Shown: piece by piece, positions 54,493-62,640 of the stretch | Position numbering within the stretch: position 1 is the stretch's first letter | Layout: each line of letters begins with the position of its first letter | Origin: an uncultured Synechococcus sp. | GTDB lineage: Bacteria > Cyanobacteriota > Cyanobacteriia > PCC-6307 > Cyanobiaceae | Length of the DNA: 64,000 nt | Direction: 5' to 3' | Assembly (NCBI GenBank): GCA_949373155.1 | Contig: CASICK010000004.1 | Coordinates: 1-64,000 of the forward strand | Position numbers and translations under genes: made by a program | The notes under the pieces: generated by a model | The model's database searches: none | The model's input: the letters and a program-made list of their open reading frames with translations, nothing else | What the model was told of the DNA's origin: nothing

Positions 54493-56397
54493 TCAGAAGC
54501 CTCTCTCCATTAATCGAGACATCAGCTGCAAATTGTTGGTTTGGAAATTTGCAAGCTCCTTGGGATCCAAACCTCCTACTGAAAGCTTTGCTGTTTCGTA
54601 AAGATGTTGAGCCAGATCTCGTGCAAGCATTTCGCTTGGTGATTGCCCTGCATCACCAACGATGACCCCCCCGGATTGAAGTTTGAGCAGACCCTCCACG
54701 AGGGGATGCTTTTGATTCACGAGCAACACGTGATAATCAGGCAAACCCGGTAGTCGCTGGTCCATTAATGCGCCTATATCGTTCATCCGACGCATTTGTT
54801 CTGGAAGCAAAATCAGAGCAGCAGGCCCTTCTGATCCAGATTTGAGGGCTTGAACCTGAACCGTGACTTTCTCGTTAGATAAAGCATTTTTGATTAACTT
54901 TCGCAAGCTTTCGCTTTTTGTTTCCCCTTCACCATCACTCAACTCTGGGGTTTCTTCCTTAAGAGATGCATCCAACTCAGCATCAACTCGCTGAAATTTC
55001 AATTCTTCATGTCGAGACTCAAGCCAAGGGATGAACTGACTATCAATCACTGTGTCGGCGTACAGAACTTCTCGTTCCTGAGATATCCATAGATTGAGTG
55101 CTGCTGATTGTGAAATTTCGTCGGTACAATACAAAATTATTTTTTCATCTTCAGGAAGCCGCCCACGATACCCAACAAGAGTGGTGAAGTTGCGATCATT
55201 TCCCTCAATGGGATCGGGATTGTCGTCAGTTGAGATGGCTGCACTTGTGGCAAACATCACCAGTTCCTCAACCTGCTCAGCAAATTTGTCATCTTCCATA
55301 GCTCCGATTTTTACGAAAGGAGCTAACGACTCCCAAGCTTCTGCGTACGCTTGTGGATCATCTTTTTTAAGACTACGAAGACGGTCAGAGACTTTCTTGG
55401 CTACAAAATTACCAATTGAACGCACCCGTCGATCGGTCTGCAGTGCACTTCTGCTTACATTTAATGGGATATCTGGAGAATCAATCACTCCCCTTAATGG
55501 CAGCAGATAGCGTGGTACAACCTCCTTAATTGAATCGCTCACGAACACTTGATTGCAGTACAGCTTGATTTCCCCTTTTTCCCAATCAGCCCTACCTGTT
55601 TGCTTGGGAAAGAAGAGAATACCTTGTAAATTGTACGGATAATCGGTATTTAGATGGACCCAAAGCAAGGGATCACCTTGAAATGGATAAAGGTAATTGT
55701 AAAGATCAATATAATCTTGATCCGATAGCTCCCGAGCATTCTTCCGCCATGGAGCCACCATTTTATTAATTGTTTCCCCTTCAAGCTGAACAGGAACTGA
55801 CATAAAATCGCAGTACGTATTGATTAGCGTACGAATTCTTGCTGGCTCTATATATTCTAATTCTTCCTCCATTAGATGCAGGATTACATCGGTTCCTGCA
55901 TCTGCACGCTCTGCGCCTGTGAGGTTGAAATTGGGAGAACCATCGCATGACCAGCGCACGGCTTCATGGTTGGATTTAGCAGATTTGGTGAGCAATTCAA
56001 CGCGCTCAGCCACCATAAAACTTGAATAAAATCCTAAACCAAAATGTCCAATAATGGCATCATCTTCTTGCTTATATTTCTCAAGAAAATCTTCAGCGCT
56101 AGAAAATGCAACTTGATTAATGTAGCGCTTTACTTCATCTGCCGTCATGCCAATTCCGTTATCGGAAATGGTAAGAGTTTTGGCTTCCCGGTCTACGTGA
56201 ATTTTGATAGTGCCATCATCTCCTTCGCTGCAGTCTCCAGCCATTGCCGCCATTCGACGCTTGCTGATGGCATCAACACCATTGCTAACAAGCTCCCGTA
56301 GAAACACCTCATGGCCGGAATAAACAGCCTTCTTGATAATCGGGAATATATTCTCGGTGTGGATCTGTATTTGACCCTGTTCGTCCAACACCGTCAT
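54493..56397 (-). CDS. htpG: Hsp90-type chaperone
   Basis: About 634 residues from ATG 56397 (MTVLDEQGQIQIHTENIFPI). The GHKL ATP site is shown by VFLRELVSNGVDAISKRRM, ISDNGIGMTADEVKRYINQV and IGHFGLGFYSSFMVAERVEL. Middle and C-terminal domains follow. HtpG helps cyanobacteria survive heat and oxidative stress and binds phycobilisome linker. No CIRCE inverted repeat was seen in the upstream gap. Confidence 0.96.
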   Translation of the reverse strand: MTVLDEQGQIQIHTENIFPIIKKAVYSGHEVFLRELVSNGVDAISKRRMAAMAGDCSEGDDGTIKIHVDREAKTLTISDNGIGMTADEVKRYINQVAFSSAEDFLEKYKQEDDAIIGHFGLGFYSSFMVAERVELLTKSAKSNHEAVRWSCDGSPNFNLTGAERADAGTDVILHLMEEELEYIEPARIRTLINTYCDFMSVPVQLEGETINKMVAPWRKNARELSDQDYIDLYNYLYPFQGDPLLWVHLNTDYPYNLQGILFFPKQTGRADWEKGEIKLYCNQVFVSDSIKEVVPRYLLPLRGVIDSPDIPLNVSRSALQTDRRVRSIGNFVAKKVSDRLRSLKKDDPQAYAEAWESLAPFVKIGAMEDDKFAEQVEELVMFATSAAISTDDNPDPIEGNDRNFTTLVGYRGRLPEDEKIILYCTDEISQSAALNLWISQEREVLYADTVIDSQFIPWLESRHEELKFQRVDAELDASLKEETPELSDGEGETKSESLRKLIKNALSNEKVTVQVQALKSGSEGPAALILLPEQMRRMNDIGALMDQRLPGLPDYHVLLVNQKHPLVEGLLKLQSGGVIVGDAGQSPSEMLARDLAQHLYETAKLSVGGLDPKELANFQTNNLQLMSRLMERGF

Positions 56398-56690
56398 CAC
56401 AAAACCTATAAAAGTCGATTTTAGAGACACACCCCACTGAGCACAACAGGCTGTTGAGGGGGTTCTCCGAACCTTAGTTCAAGAATTGTGCTTATCTGCA
56501 CTCACTGATGTCAACATAGAGACAATTCTATGGGCATATAACTCCGGAAGAAATCAAAATCAGAACCCCAAGAAAACGATTATTCTTGCTATACTACCAA
56601 TTAATAACATTTAATTTACTTTTAAAGTATAATATAAATATCAAAGTTTCAACATCATCAATTAACTGATGTCTTTGAGATTGTCGGACA
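56398..56690. other. Gap upstream of htpG
   Basis: A 293-base AT-rich region between htpG and the ferredoxin stop, likely holding the htpG promoter; runs such as TATAATATAAATATC could supply a -10 element. Near its right end TGATGTC (56667-56673) and GACATCA (56687-56693) form a seven-pair hairpin overlapping the ferredoxin stop, with no T-run. No gene was seen. Confidence 0.4.
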
Positions 56691-56915
56691 TCAACTAGGC
56701 GTTTGTAGGTCTGCACGCTCCTCAGGAAGGATGGCATTAGCTACGGGGCAGACTTGAAGACAAATGCCACAGTCGATACAGGTATCAAAATCAATCCAGT
56801 AAAAATCAGTTCCTTTTTTGTTTTTCCCACTCCCTGGGTTGATGCAGGCAACGGGACAAGCATCAACACAGTCAGCAACGCCCTCGCAGATGTCAGTGAC
56901 GATCGTGTGTGCCAT
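56691..56915 (-). CDS. Bacterial-type 2[4Fe-4S] ferredoxin
   Basis: 74 residues. Clusters: CEGVADCVDACPVACINPG in the first half and CIDCGICLQVCPVANAI in the second. The first pattern has a stretched CxxxxxCxxxCPxxC spacing, typical of the seven-iron or long-type cyanobacterial ferredoxin with FYWIDFDTCIDCG before the second cluster. It transfers electrons at low potential; partner unknown. Located between hisZ and htpG. Confidence 0.92.
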   Translation of the reverse strand: MAHTIVTDICEGVADCVDACPVACINPGSGKNKKGTDFYWIDFDTCIDCGICLQVCPVANAILPEERADLQTPS

Positions 56916-56942
56916 AGCAGTCGTTTGTCTTTCCTTGGCAAT

Positions 56943-58121
56943 CTAATCAGAGAGCCAGTCGATGGTGCTGCACCCCGAAGCCATGAGACGCTGATCTGCT
57001 TCTTCACGATTGCAACAAGGCTTGAGATCACATTGAGCAACTTGTCCTTGTGCATGCCAGCTGGTCTGTTTCAACAGCGCTTTCTCAAGACTTGAATCAT
57101 CACTCCAGCAAACTAAAACAGTGGATTCTTTGTTTGTATTTTCGGAACTCGTGCCAGGGAGATCACGAATATCGTCAAGGCAGAAACTAAATCCCACACC
57201 CCCAGCATTCACCTCGCTTTCTCCGCATCGCTCTACCAAACCGTCATATCGTCCTCCACGGGCAATGACCACCGGAGCTGAAACCCCCTGACAAACCAGC
57301 TGAAATACCAAGCCGTCATACAGCTCATGGTGAGGGTGAAAGGTTGGATCTAATTGAAGTGCCAGAGATTGTTGATGAGCAAGTGGACTGAGATGCACAA
57401 ATAATCGCTTTAGTTCATTGAGAACAGGTTGTTCGCCAAAGCTTTCACCCAACAGATCAAGAATGGTCATGGGGGTGCCACGACAATCCAAAAGGTTCAC
57501 CAGCCGCCTTAGATCTGCCGCTTCTAGCCCTATCGCTTCAAGTCCAAGCCGGTCGTACTGAATTAAGCAGCTACGGATCTCTTCCCTAATCGGTTGCTCA
57601 AAGGGGTCTAAAACCAATTCCATTAAAGCGGTATGGCCAATCAAGAGTTGCGGCCGATGCTCTTCCAGCAGCGAGAGAGCATTCATAGCTTCCAAGAGCA
57701 GCGTTAGAAGTTCAAGTTCCGCTGCCAGATCTTTAACGCCAAAAAGCTCTACACCGCTATGCAGTTTTTCTTCAATGCATAGCCCCCCCTCTTCTGCTGT
57801 ACGGCTCTCAAAAATGGTTCCGCAAGCACAGAGTCGCAGCGGTCTAGGTCGATCCTTCAGTCTTGTGCAGGCCGCTCTAGCAATCGATGCCGTCATCTCT
57901 GGACGAAGACCGAGCGGGTCATCAGCGACGAGTCGAACCACGTCATGGCTTGCAATCGCACCACCGGCCATCAGTGTGTCGAGGCGTTCCACCTGTGGTG
58001 GCGAAACCTCGTCATATCCCCAATGGCGATAGACCGTCGCCAACTGTTCCCTTAAATGCTGATTTTGTTGGACTTGCTTCGGATTCAGATCTCGAGCGCC
58101 CGTGGCGGGTTGCAGGGCCAT
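56943..58121 (-). CDS. hisZ: ATP phosphoribosyltransferase regulatory subunit HisZ
   Basis: About 392 residues from ATG 58121 (MALQPATGARDLNPKQVQQN). HisZ is a HisRS paralog without tRNA function that activates short-form HisG in histidine synthesis. Class II synthetase-like motifs are visible: LRPEMTASIARAACTRLKDR (motif 2) and ARGGRYDGLVERCGESEVNA (motif 3-like). The full-length anticodon-binding domain is missing, as expected for HisZ. hisG is not in this window. Confidence 0.92.
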   Translation of the reverse strand: MALQPATGARDLNPKQVQQNQHLREQLATVYRHWGYDEVSPPQVERLDTLMAGGAIASHDVVRLVADDPLGLRPEMTASIARAACTRLKDRPRPLRLCACGTIFESRTAEEGGLCIEEKLHSGVELFGVKDLAAELELLTLLLEAMNALSLLEEHRPQLLIGHTALMELVLDPFEQPIREEIRSCLIQYDRLGLEAIGLEAADLRRLVNLLDCRGTPMTILDLLGESFGEQPVLNELKRLFVHLSPLAHQQSLALQLDPTFHPHHELYDGLVFQLVCQGVSAPVVIARGGRYDGLVERCGESEVNAGGVGFSFCLDDIRDLPGTSSENTNKESTVLVCWSDDSSLEKALLKQTSWHAQGQVAQCDLKPCCNREEADQRLMASGCSTIDWLSD

Positions 58122-58152
58122 CCAGCTAGTCAATGAATCATGAACAACGATC

Positions 58153-59037
58153 CTATGACTGCCGAACCTCAGCGCCATAAAGCTTGGGTGGCAAGGCGTT
58201 CACGCAAGCAAGCTCTTGCTTGAGTGGGAGAAGGAGTCCTGGTGACGTTGCAAGAATTCTTCCATTCACCACATCAAATGGGGAGTCTTTGTAATCACCA
58301 ACGGAACCACCAGCACAAGCCACCAATGCAGCTCCAGCAGCAAGATCCCAAGGTGCCAATCCGCGCTCCCAGTAGCCATCCAGTCGCCCTATGGCCACAA
58401 AAGCAAGATCAACAGCAGCGGCTCCACCCCGACGAACACCCCGACAACGATGGGTTAACCAACAAAACTCGGCGTAATTGTTATCGATAAGTTCATGCCT
58501 GTCATAAGCAAATCCAGTAACAAGAAGGCTGTCCCGCAAGTTGATGCAGTCACTAACGTGAATTGGGCTGTCGTTCAGAAAGCTCCCTTGGTTGGGTGAA
58601 CACCAATAGGTCTCGTTGAGGAATGGCACTGCCACTGATCCCAGCAGTGGTTGCCCCTTCCAGATCAATCCAACTGATGTAGCAAAGAATGGATAACCGT
58701 GGGCGAAATTCGTGGTTCCGTCGAGAGGGTCGACGCACCAGCACAAAGAGCCTGGTGTCCCGCTAGAGCCAGATTCTTCAGCAAGGATTGCAATCGTTGG
58801 AGTGTGTTCTTTCAGATATTCGAGAACGACTTTCTCAGCGGCAAGATCGGCGTTGGTGACCAAGTCGCCTACGCGACCCTTACTTTCGATGCTGCTGAGG
58901 CGGCCGTAATGCTGCATGAGCACGGCGGCTCCCAGGTTTGAAGCCGTTCGGGCTACCTCCGCAAGCTGTTGCTGGCTAGATGCATCCAGAGCAGCCTCGA
59001 TGGCAACTTGCCGGCAATCAAGTGCATCAGTCATCAC
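58153..59037 (-). CDS. Inositol monophosphatase family protein
   Basis: 294 residues. Metal-binding WCVDPLDGTTNFAHGYPFF (about residues 100-118), upstream ILAEESG, and ERGLAPWDLAAGAALVACAG in the C-terminal half are the IMPase signatures. Substrate may be inositol phosphate, histidinol phosphate or another; the HisZ neighbour suggests, but does not show, histidinol-phosphatase activity. It overlaps the ferredoxin stop by four bases. Confidence 0.92.
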   Translation of the reverse strand: MMTDALDCRQVAIEAALDASSQQQLAEVARTASNLGAAVLMQHYGRLSSIESKGRVGDLVTNADLAAEKVVLEYLKEHTPTIAILAEESGSSGTPGSLCWCVDPLDGTTNFAHGYPFFATSVGLIWKGQPLLGSVAVPFLNETYWCSPNQGSFLNDSPIHVSDCINLRDSLLVTGFAYDRHELIDNNYAEFCWLTHRCRGVRRGGAAAVDLAFVAIGRLDGYWERGLAPWDLAAGAALVACAGGSVGDYKDSPFDVVNGRILATSPGLLLPLKQELACVNALPPKLYGAEVRQS

Positions 59038-59402
59038 TCCTCCTCCAAAGGAAGGCCAGGACGAACCTGACCACGACCGAAATGACGTCCGAACTGCAAT
59101 TCATAAACCTCATCTTCATCTTGAGTGACCGCTTCGAGAGGACCGATCGCTCTTGCAACGCAAAGCAATCCATAACCCTGTTGCCTGAGCTCTTTTGAAA
59201 GTCCCATGGCCTCGGCCTGATCGAGCTCTCCCCTTTGAACTCTTACCGCGCAGGACGTGCAGCAGCCATTACGGCAAGAGAAAGGAAGTGGATCTCCCTG
59301 CTGCTCAAAACTTTGGAGAATGTATTCCCCTTCCGGGACCTGATGGGTGATGGTTCGTCCAGCCTGAGGCCAGTGAATTGTGACTGTGTGGCTTGGTCTC
59401 AT
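59034..59402 (-). CDS. 2Fe-2S ferredoxin (plant type)
   Basis: 122 residues. Cluster Cys are in PFSCRNGCCTSCAVRVQRGE and GYGLLCVARAIGP, the CxxxxCxxC...C arrangement. The N-terminus (HTVTIHWPQAGRTITHQVPE) is beta-rich. A C-terminal extension (QFGRHFGRGQVRPGLPLEEE) is unusual among photosynthetic ferredoxins; it resembles the specialised type used by metabolic enzymes. First gene in the run containing hisZ and htpG. Confidence 0.92.
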   Translation of the reverse strand: MRPSHTVTIHWPQAGRTITHQVPEGEYILQSFEQQGDPLPFSCRNGCCTSCAVRVQRGELDQAEAMGLSKELRQQGYGLLCVARAIGPLEAVTQDEDEVYELQFGRHFGRGQVRPGLPLEEE

Positions 59403-59448
59403 ATCAGGCCCTCAGGAAACGCCCTGCTACATTCTCACTTCAGCCACT

Positions 59449-59535
59449 GGAGAGGTGGCCGAGTGGTCGAAGGCGCAGCACTGGAAATGCTGTATAGGGG
59501 CAACTCTATCGAGGGTTCGAATCCCTCCCTCTCCG
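59449..59535 (+). tRNA. tRNA-Ser (anticodon GGA)
   Basis: 87 bases. Acceptor GGAGAGG (59449-59455) pairs with CCTCTCC (59528-59534), G at the discriminator. The loop CTGGAAA gives anticodon GGA, TTCGAAT is the T-loop and a long variable arm (GTATAGGGGCAACTCTATC) fits a class II tRNA-Ser. No CCA is encoded. It reads UCC and UCU codons. Confidence 0.97.
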
Positions 59536-59548
59536 TTAGCTAACATTC

Positions 59549-59576
59549 AACCCCTTGCATCGTGAGGGGTTTTTTG
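59549..59576 (+). terminator. Intrinsic terminator after tRNA-Ser
   Basis: AACCCCT (59549-59555) pairs with AGGGGTT (59565-59571) over a nine-base loop and continues into a T-run, TTTTTTG. It begins 14 bases after the tRNA. Confidence 0.88.
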
Positions 59577-59767
59577 TTGGGAGCTCATACTTCACTAAAG
59601 ATAGCTCTTTAAAGTCAATATCGAACCAGTTTTCCACTCAACAAATAACCACAAATGCATTAATACTATATTTAGCTTAGTTTAATGCTAAGATTTGTAC
59701 GTTGGCGACAAAAAAATGATTTAAAATGCTTGCTATTTCACTAAAAAAACTTAATCAAATAGATTAA
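59577..59767. other. AT-rich gap between tRNA and pstB
   Basis: About 190 bases, strongly AT-rich, with an A/T-run near its right end (CACTAAAAAAACTTAATC). No ORF or RNA was recognised. It follows the pstB stop on the minus strand and may include its terminator, although no clear hairpin was seen. Confidence 0.35.
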
Positions 59768-60586
59768 TCACCCAAAACGTCCTGAAACATAATCTCGGGT
59801 GGCCTGCTGCAATGGGGCATTGAAAATTTTGTCGGTGTCATTGAATTCCACGAGATAACCAACTTTTCCTGACCCACCCTCAACAGCTTCAGCATTAAAG
59901 AAAGCAGTCATATCACTCACACGGACAGCCTGTTGCATGTTGTGAGTCACGATCACGATTGTGAAACTCTTCTTCAGCTCATGGATGGTTTCTTCAATCT
60001 TCAAGGTAGAGATAGGATCAAGCGCAGAACAGGGTTCATCCATCAAGATCACTTCAGGTTCAATGGCAATGGTGCGTGCGATGCAAAGACGCTGCTGTTG
60101 ACCACCTGAAAGTGAATTTCCAGATTCCTTGAGCTTGTCTTTGCATTCATCCCATACTGCTGCCTGACGCAGTGAACGCTCAACTAATTCATCCATATCG
60201 CCGTTATAGCCATTAATACGTGCACCAAAAGCTATATTTTCATAGATACTCTTCGGAAAAGGATTAGGTTGCTGAAAAACCATTCCAATACGTCGGCGAA
60301 CTTCAACTGGATCAACCTCAGGAGCATATAAATCTGCACCATCAAAAAGGATTCTACCCTTGAGCGAACAACCATCAATTAAGTCATTCATCCTATTAAT
60401 GGCGCGTAAGATAGTGGACTTTCCACAACCCGAGGGGCCAATAAATGCTGTTACTTGACCTCTTGGAATATCACAAAAAACATTTTTTAATGCCTCAAAG
60501 TCTCCATAGCTAATAGTAGTATTTTGAATGGATAGGCAAATATCCGAATTTGTATTAGTTGATTCAGAGGATGATGTAGCTGTCAT
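59768..60586 (-). CDS. pstB: Phosphate ABC transporter ATP-binding protein
   Basis: 272 residues. Walker [22 protein letters not shown]-loop [20 protein letters not shown], signature [20 protein letters not shown], and [20 protein letters not shown]. The [12 protein letters not shown] variant is specific to PstB. It energises high-affinity phosphate import together with the two permeases upstream. No PstS lies here. Confidence 0.97.
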   Translation of the reverse strand: MTATSSSESTNTNSDICLSIQNTTISYGDFEALKNVFCDIPRGQVTAFIGPSGCGKSTILRAINRMNDLIDGCSLKGRILFDGADLYAPEVDPVEVRRRIGMVFQQPNPFPKSIYENIAFGARINGYNGDMDELVERSLRQAAVWDECKDKLKESGNSLSGGQQQRLCIARTIAIEPEVILMDEPCSALDPISTLKIEETIHELKKSFTIVIVTHNMQQAVRVSDMTAFFNAEAVEGGSGKVGYLVEFNDTDKIFNAPLQQATRDYVSGRFG

Positions 60587-60644
60587 GGCTGGAGAGAAAA
60601 TCAGGACCGGCGGATAATGGAGTTAATACCGTTGATGGTGGAGA

Positions 60645-61547
60645 TCATTTGCTAGCAAACCGCCCAAGCCAGCGAGCCAGCAAATTAAGAGCCAATATGA
60701 ATACAACGAGAATAAAAGACGCTGACCAGGCGAGTTGATTTTGGAGATCATAAGGCTGAGCGGAAAAATTATAAATTAAGACGGATAAAGTTGCAATGGG
60801 ATCAAAGAGCCCATTAGGCCAAAATGGAGAAAAAAGCGCCGTAAAAATCAATGGTGCTGTTTCACCAGCGGCCCTAGCAATTGACAACACCACACCAGTT
60901 GCAATTGGTGTGAATGCCTTAGGGAGTGTGATTTGGCTTACTGTCACGAAACGCGACGCACCTACTCCAAGGGCAGCACGCCTTAGGTCATTAGAAACAA
61001 GTTTCAGGCCTTCATCCGTTGTCTTGACCACAGTGGGCAGCATTAACACAGAGAGAGCTGTTCCTCCTGCAATTGCACTAAAGGTATTGCCAAAAAGAAT
61101 ACGCGTAGAAACAATCACTCCATAAACGAAAACACCCGCAATAATTGATGGAACACCAGCAAGAACATTAGTTCCGAAACGAATGAACTGCGAAAAACCA
61201 CGTCCTGTGGAGTATTCCGCTAAGTAAATTCCACCTCCGACGCCAATTGGGATAGCAATTAATGCCGCAATTGATGTGACAATAATACTCCCAAGAATTG
61301 CATTACCGAAACCACCACCTTCTCCGCCAGGAGGTGGTGGAAGCTTGGTTAATAGATCCAAGTTGAAGGTTGAAATTCCTTTTATTAAAATGTAAGCAAG
61401 GACTGCAATCAGAGGCAAAACGCACAGGAATGAAAATAATCCTGCCAATACTGATAAAAGGCGACTGAAAACGTTTCGCTTATACCAGCTTTTATAGTTA
61501 AGATCGGGGACGCCTTTTGGCGGCATTGGAATTGAGTGATATTTCAT
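60645..61547 (-). CDS. pstA: Phosphate ABC transporter permease PstA
   Basis: 300 residues, six helices. GGGIYLAEYSTGRGFSQFIR and FVYGVIVSTRILFGNTFSAI are typical, and the coupling region has NDLRRAALGVGASRFVTVSQ followed by ITLPKAFTPIATG. Second permease of the pst operon, three bases downstream of pstC. Confidence 0.96.
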   Translation of the reverse strand: MKYHSIPMPPKGVPDLNYKSWYKRNVFSRLLSVLAGLFSFLCVLPLIAVLAYILIKGISTFNLDLLTKLPPPPGGEGGGFGNAILGSIIVTSIAALIAIPIGVGGGIYLAEYSTGRGFSQFIRFGTNVLAGVPSIIAGVFVYGVIVSTRILFGNTFSAIAGGTALSVLMLPTVVKTTDEGLKLVSNDLRRAALGVGASRFVTVSQITLPKAFTPIATGVVLSIARAAGETAPLIFTALFSPFWPNGLFDPIATLSVLIYNFSAQPYDLQNQLAWSASFILVVFILALNLLARWLGRFASK

Positions 61548-61550
61548 GGA

Positions 61551-62498
61551 TCAATACTTTAGGCTCAGACGTTTTACAAGCCATTGCGCCAGTACATTGA
61601 CTAGCAAAGTTAGGACCATCAAAACAAAAGCTGCATACATCAGTGAGGAGAGTTGTCCTACATCTGCCTCTCCAAACTGATTCGCCAGCATTGCTGAAAT
61701 GGTATTTCCTGGAGCTAACAATGACCAACTAAAAACGTTTGAGTTTCCGATAATCATTGTGACGGCCATGGTTTCTCCCATTGCTCTTCCAAGGGCAAGC
61801 ATCACTCCACCCACAATTCCTGATATCGCTGCGGGCAGGATGACATTTAAAATGGCTCCCCATCGGGTCGCGCCAACGCCATAAGCTGCTTGGCGAAGAC
61901 TCATCGGCACTTGATTTAGTGAATCACGTGCTATGGCTGTAATGATCGGTAAAATCATCACAACCAGAATTAAGATAGCCGGCGTAATTCCTGGACCCAA
62001 TGGTTCAGTGCTGAAAATAGGAATCCAACCAAAATCCTTATGTAAAAACATAAGGAATGGTCGAATAAGAGGTTCTAAAATAAAGATTGCCCATAAACCT
62101 AAAACAACTGAGGGAATGGCTGCAAGCAGCTCCACCATCAATCCAATGATATTTCTAATTTTTAGTGGAATAATATTTTCTGTAATAAATATTGCAGTGC
62201 CTACACCCAAAGGAACAGCAATGACCAATGCCAAAAGAGAGGTCACAAGCGTTCCATAGATCGCCGTGAAGGCTCCGTATTCGTCATCAACAGGATTCCA
62301 GTTGGAGGTGATCAAAAACTTCAGTCCGTACCGCCCCATCGACTCCAATGAACCCCAAAACACCACGACAAGGATGGAAATCAGGATCAGCGCAACCATC
62401 GAGGCCATGACCACGACCAATTTCTGGAAACTGCCATCCACCAACTTTTCCGCTGGTGGTCTGCTGCGAAGCAGGTATTGAGCCTTGGATTGGGTCAC
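61551..62498 (-). CDS. pstC: Phosphate ABC transporter permease PstC
   Basis: About 315 residues. FFWGSLESMGRYGLKFLITS-like and VVLGLWAIFILEPLIRPFL are conserved; coupling loop QVPMSLRQAAYGVGATRWGA. A longer frame reaches 62582, but the GTG at 62498 (TQSKAQYLLRSRPPAEKLVD) gives the family N-terminus. It is divergent from the DnaK gene across about 140 bases, in which I could not find an obvious Pho box. Confidence 0.92.
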   Translation of the reverse strand: MTQSKAQYLLRSRPPAEKLVDGSFQKLVVVMASMVALILISILVVVFWGSLESMGRYGLKFLITSNWNPVDDEYGAFTAIYGTLVTSLLALVIAVPLGVGTAIFITENIIPLKIRNIIGLMVELLAAIPSVVLGLWAIFILEPLIRPFLMFLHKDFGWIPIFSTEPLGPGITPAILILVVMILPIITAIARDSLNQVPMSLRQAAYGVGATRWGAILNVILPAAISGIVGGVMLALGRAMGETMAVTMIIGNSNVFSWSLLAPGNTISAMLANQFGEADVGQLSSLMYAAFVLMVLTLLVNVLAQWLVKRLSLKY

Positions 62499-62640
62499 TC
62501 TGCTGGCGGACAGATTGCCGAACCGTACCCGTGCGCCGGCTGTTTTGCAGGTAAGCGAAAGAACACCACAGGATTCATCCACAGAGGAGCTTGGTGATTG
62601 GAGTTTGGCCCGTTAGCTTGGAGACACCAAATGCGCGGTT

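Noticed and set aside
56398..56690. CIRCE heat-shock operator upstream of htpG
   Set aside because: No TTAGCACTC-N9-GAGTGCTAA-like inverted repeat is present; only an unrelated seven-pair hairpin.
62499..62640. Pho box between pstC and dnaK
   Set aside because: No spaced direct repeats resembling the cyanobacterial Pho box could be found by eye.
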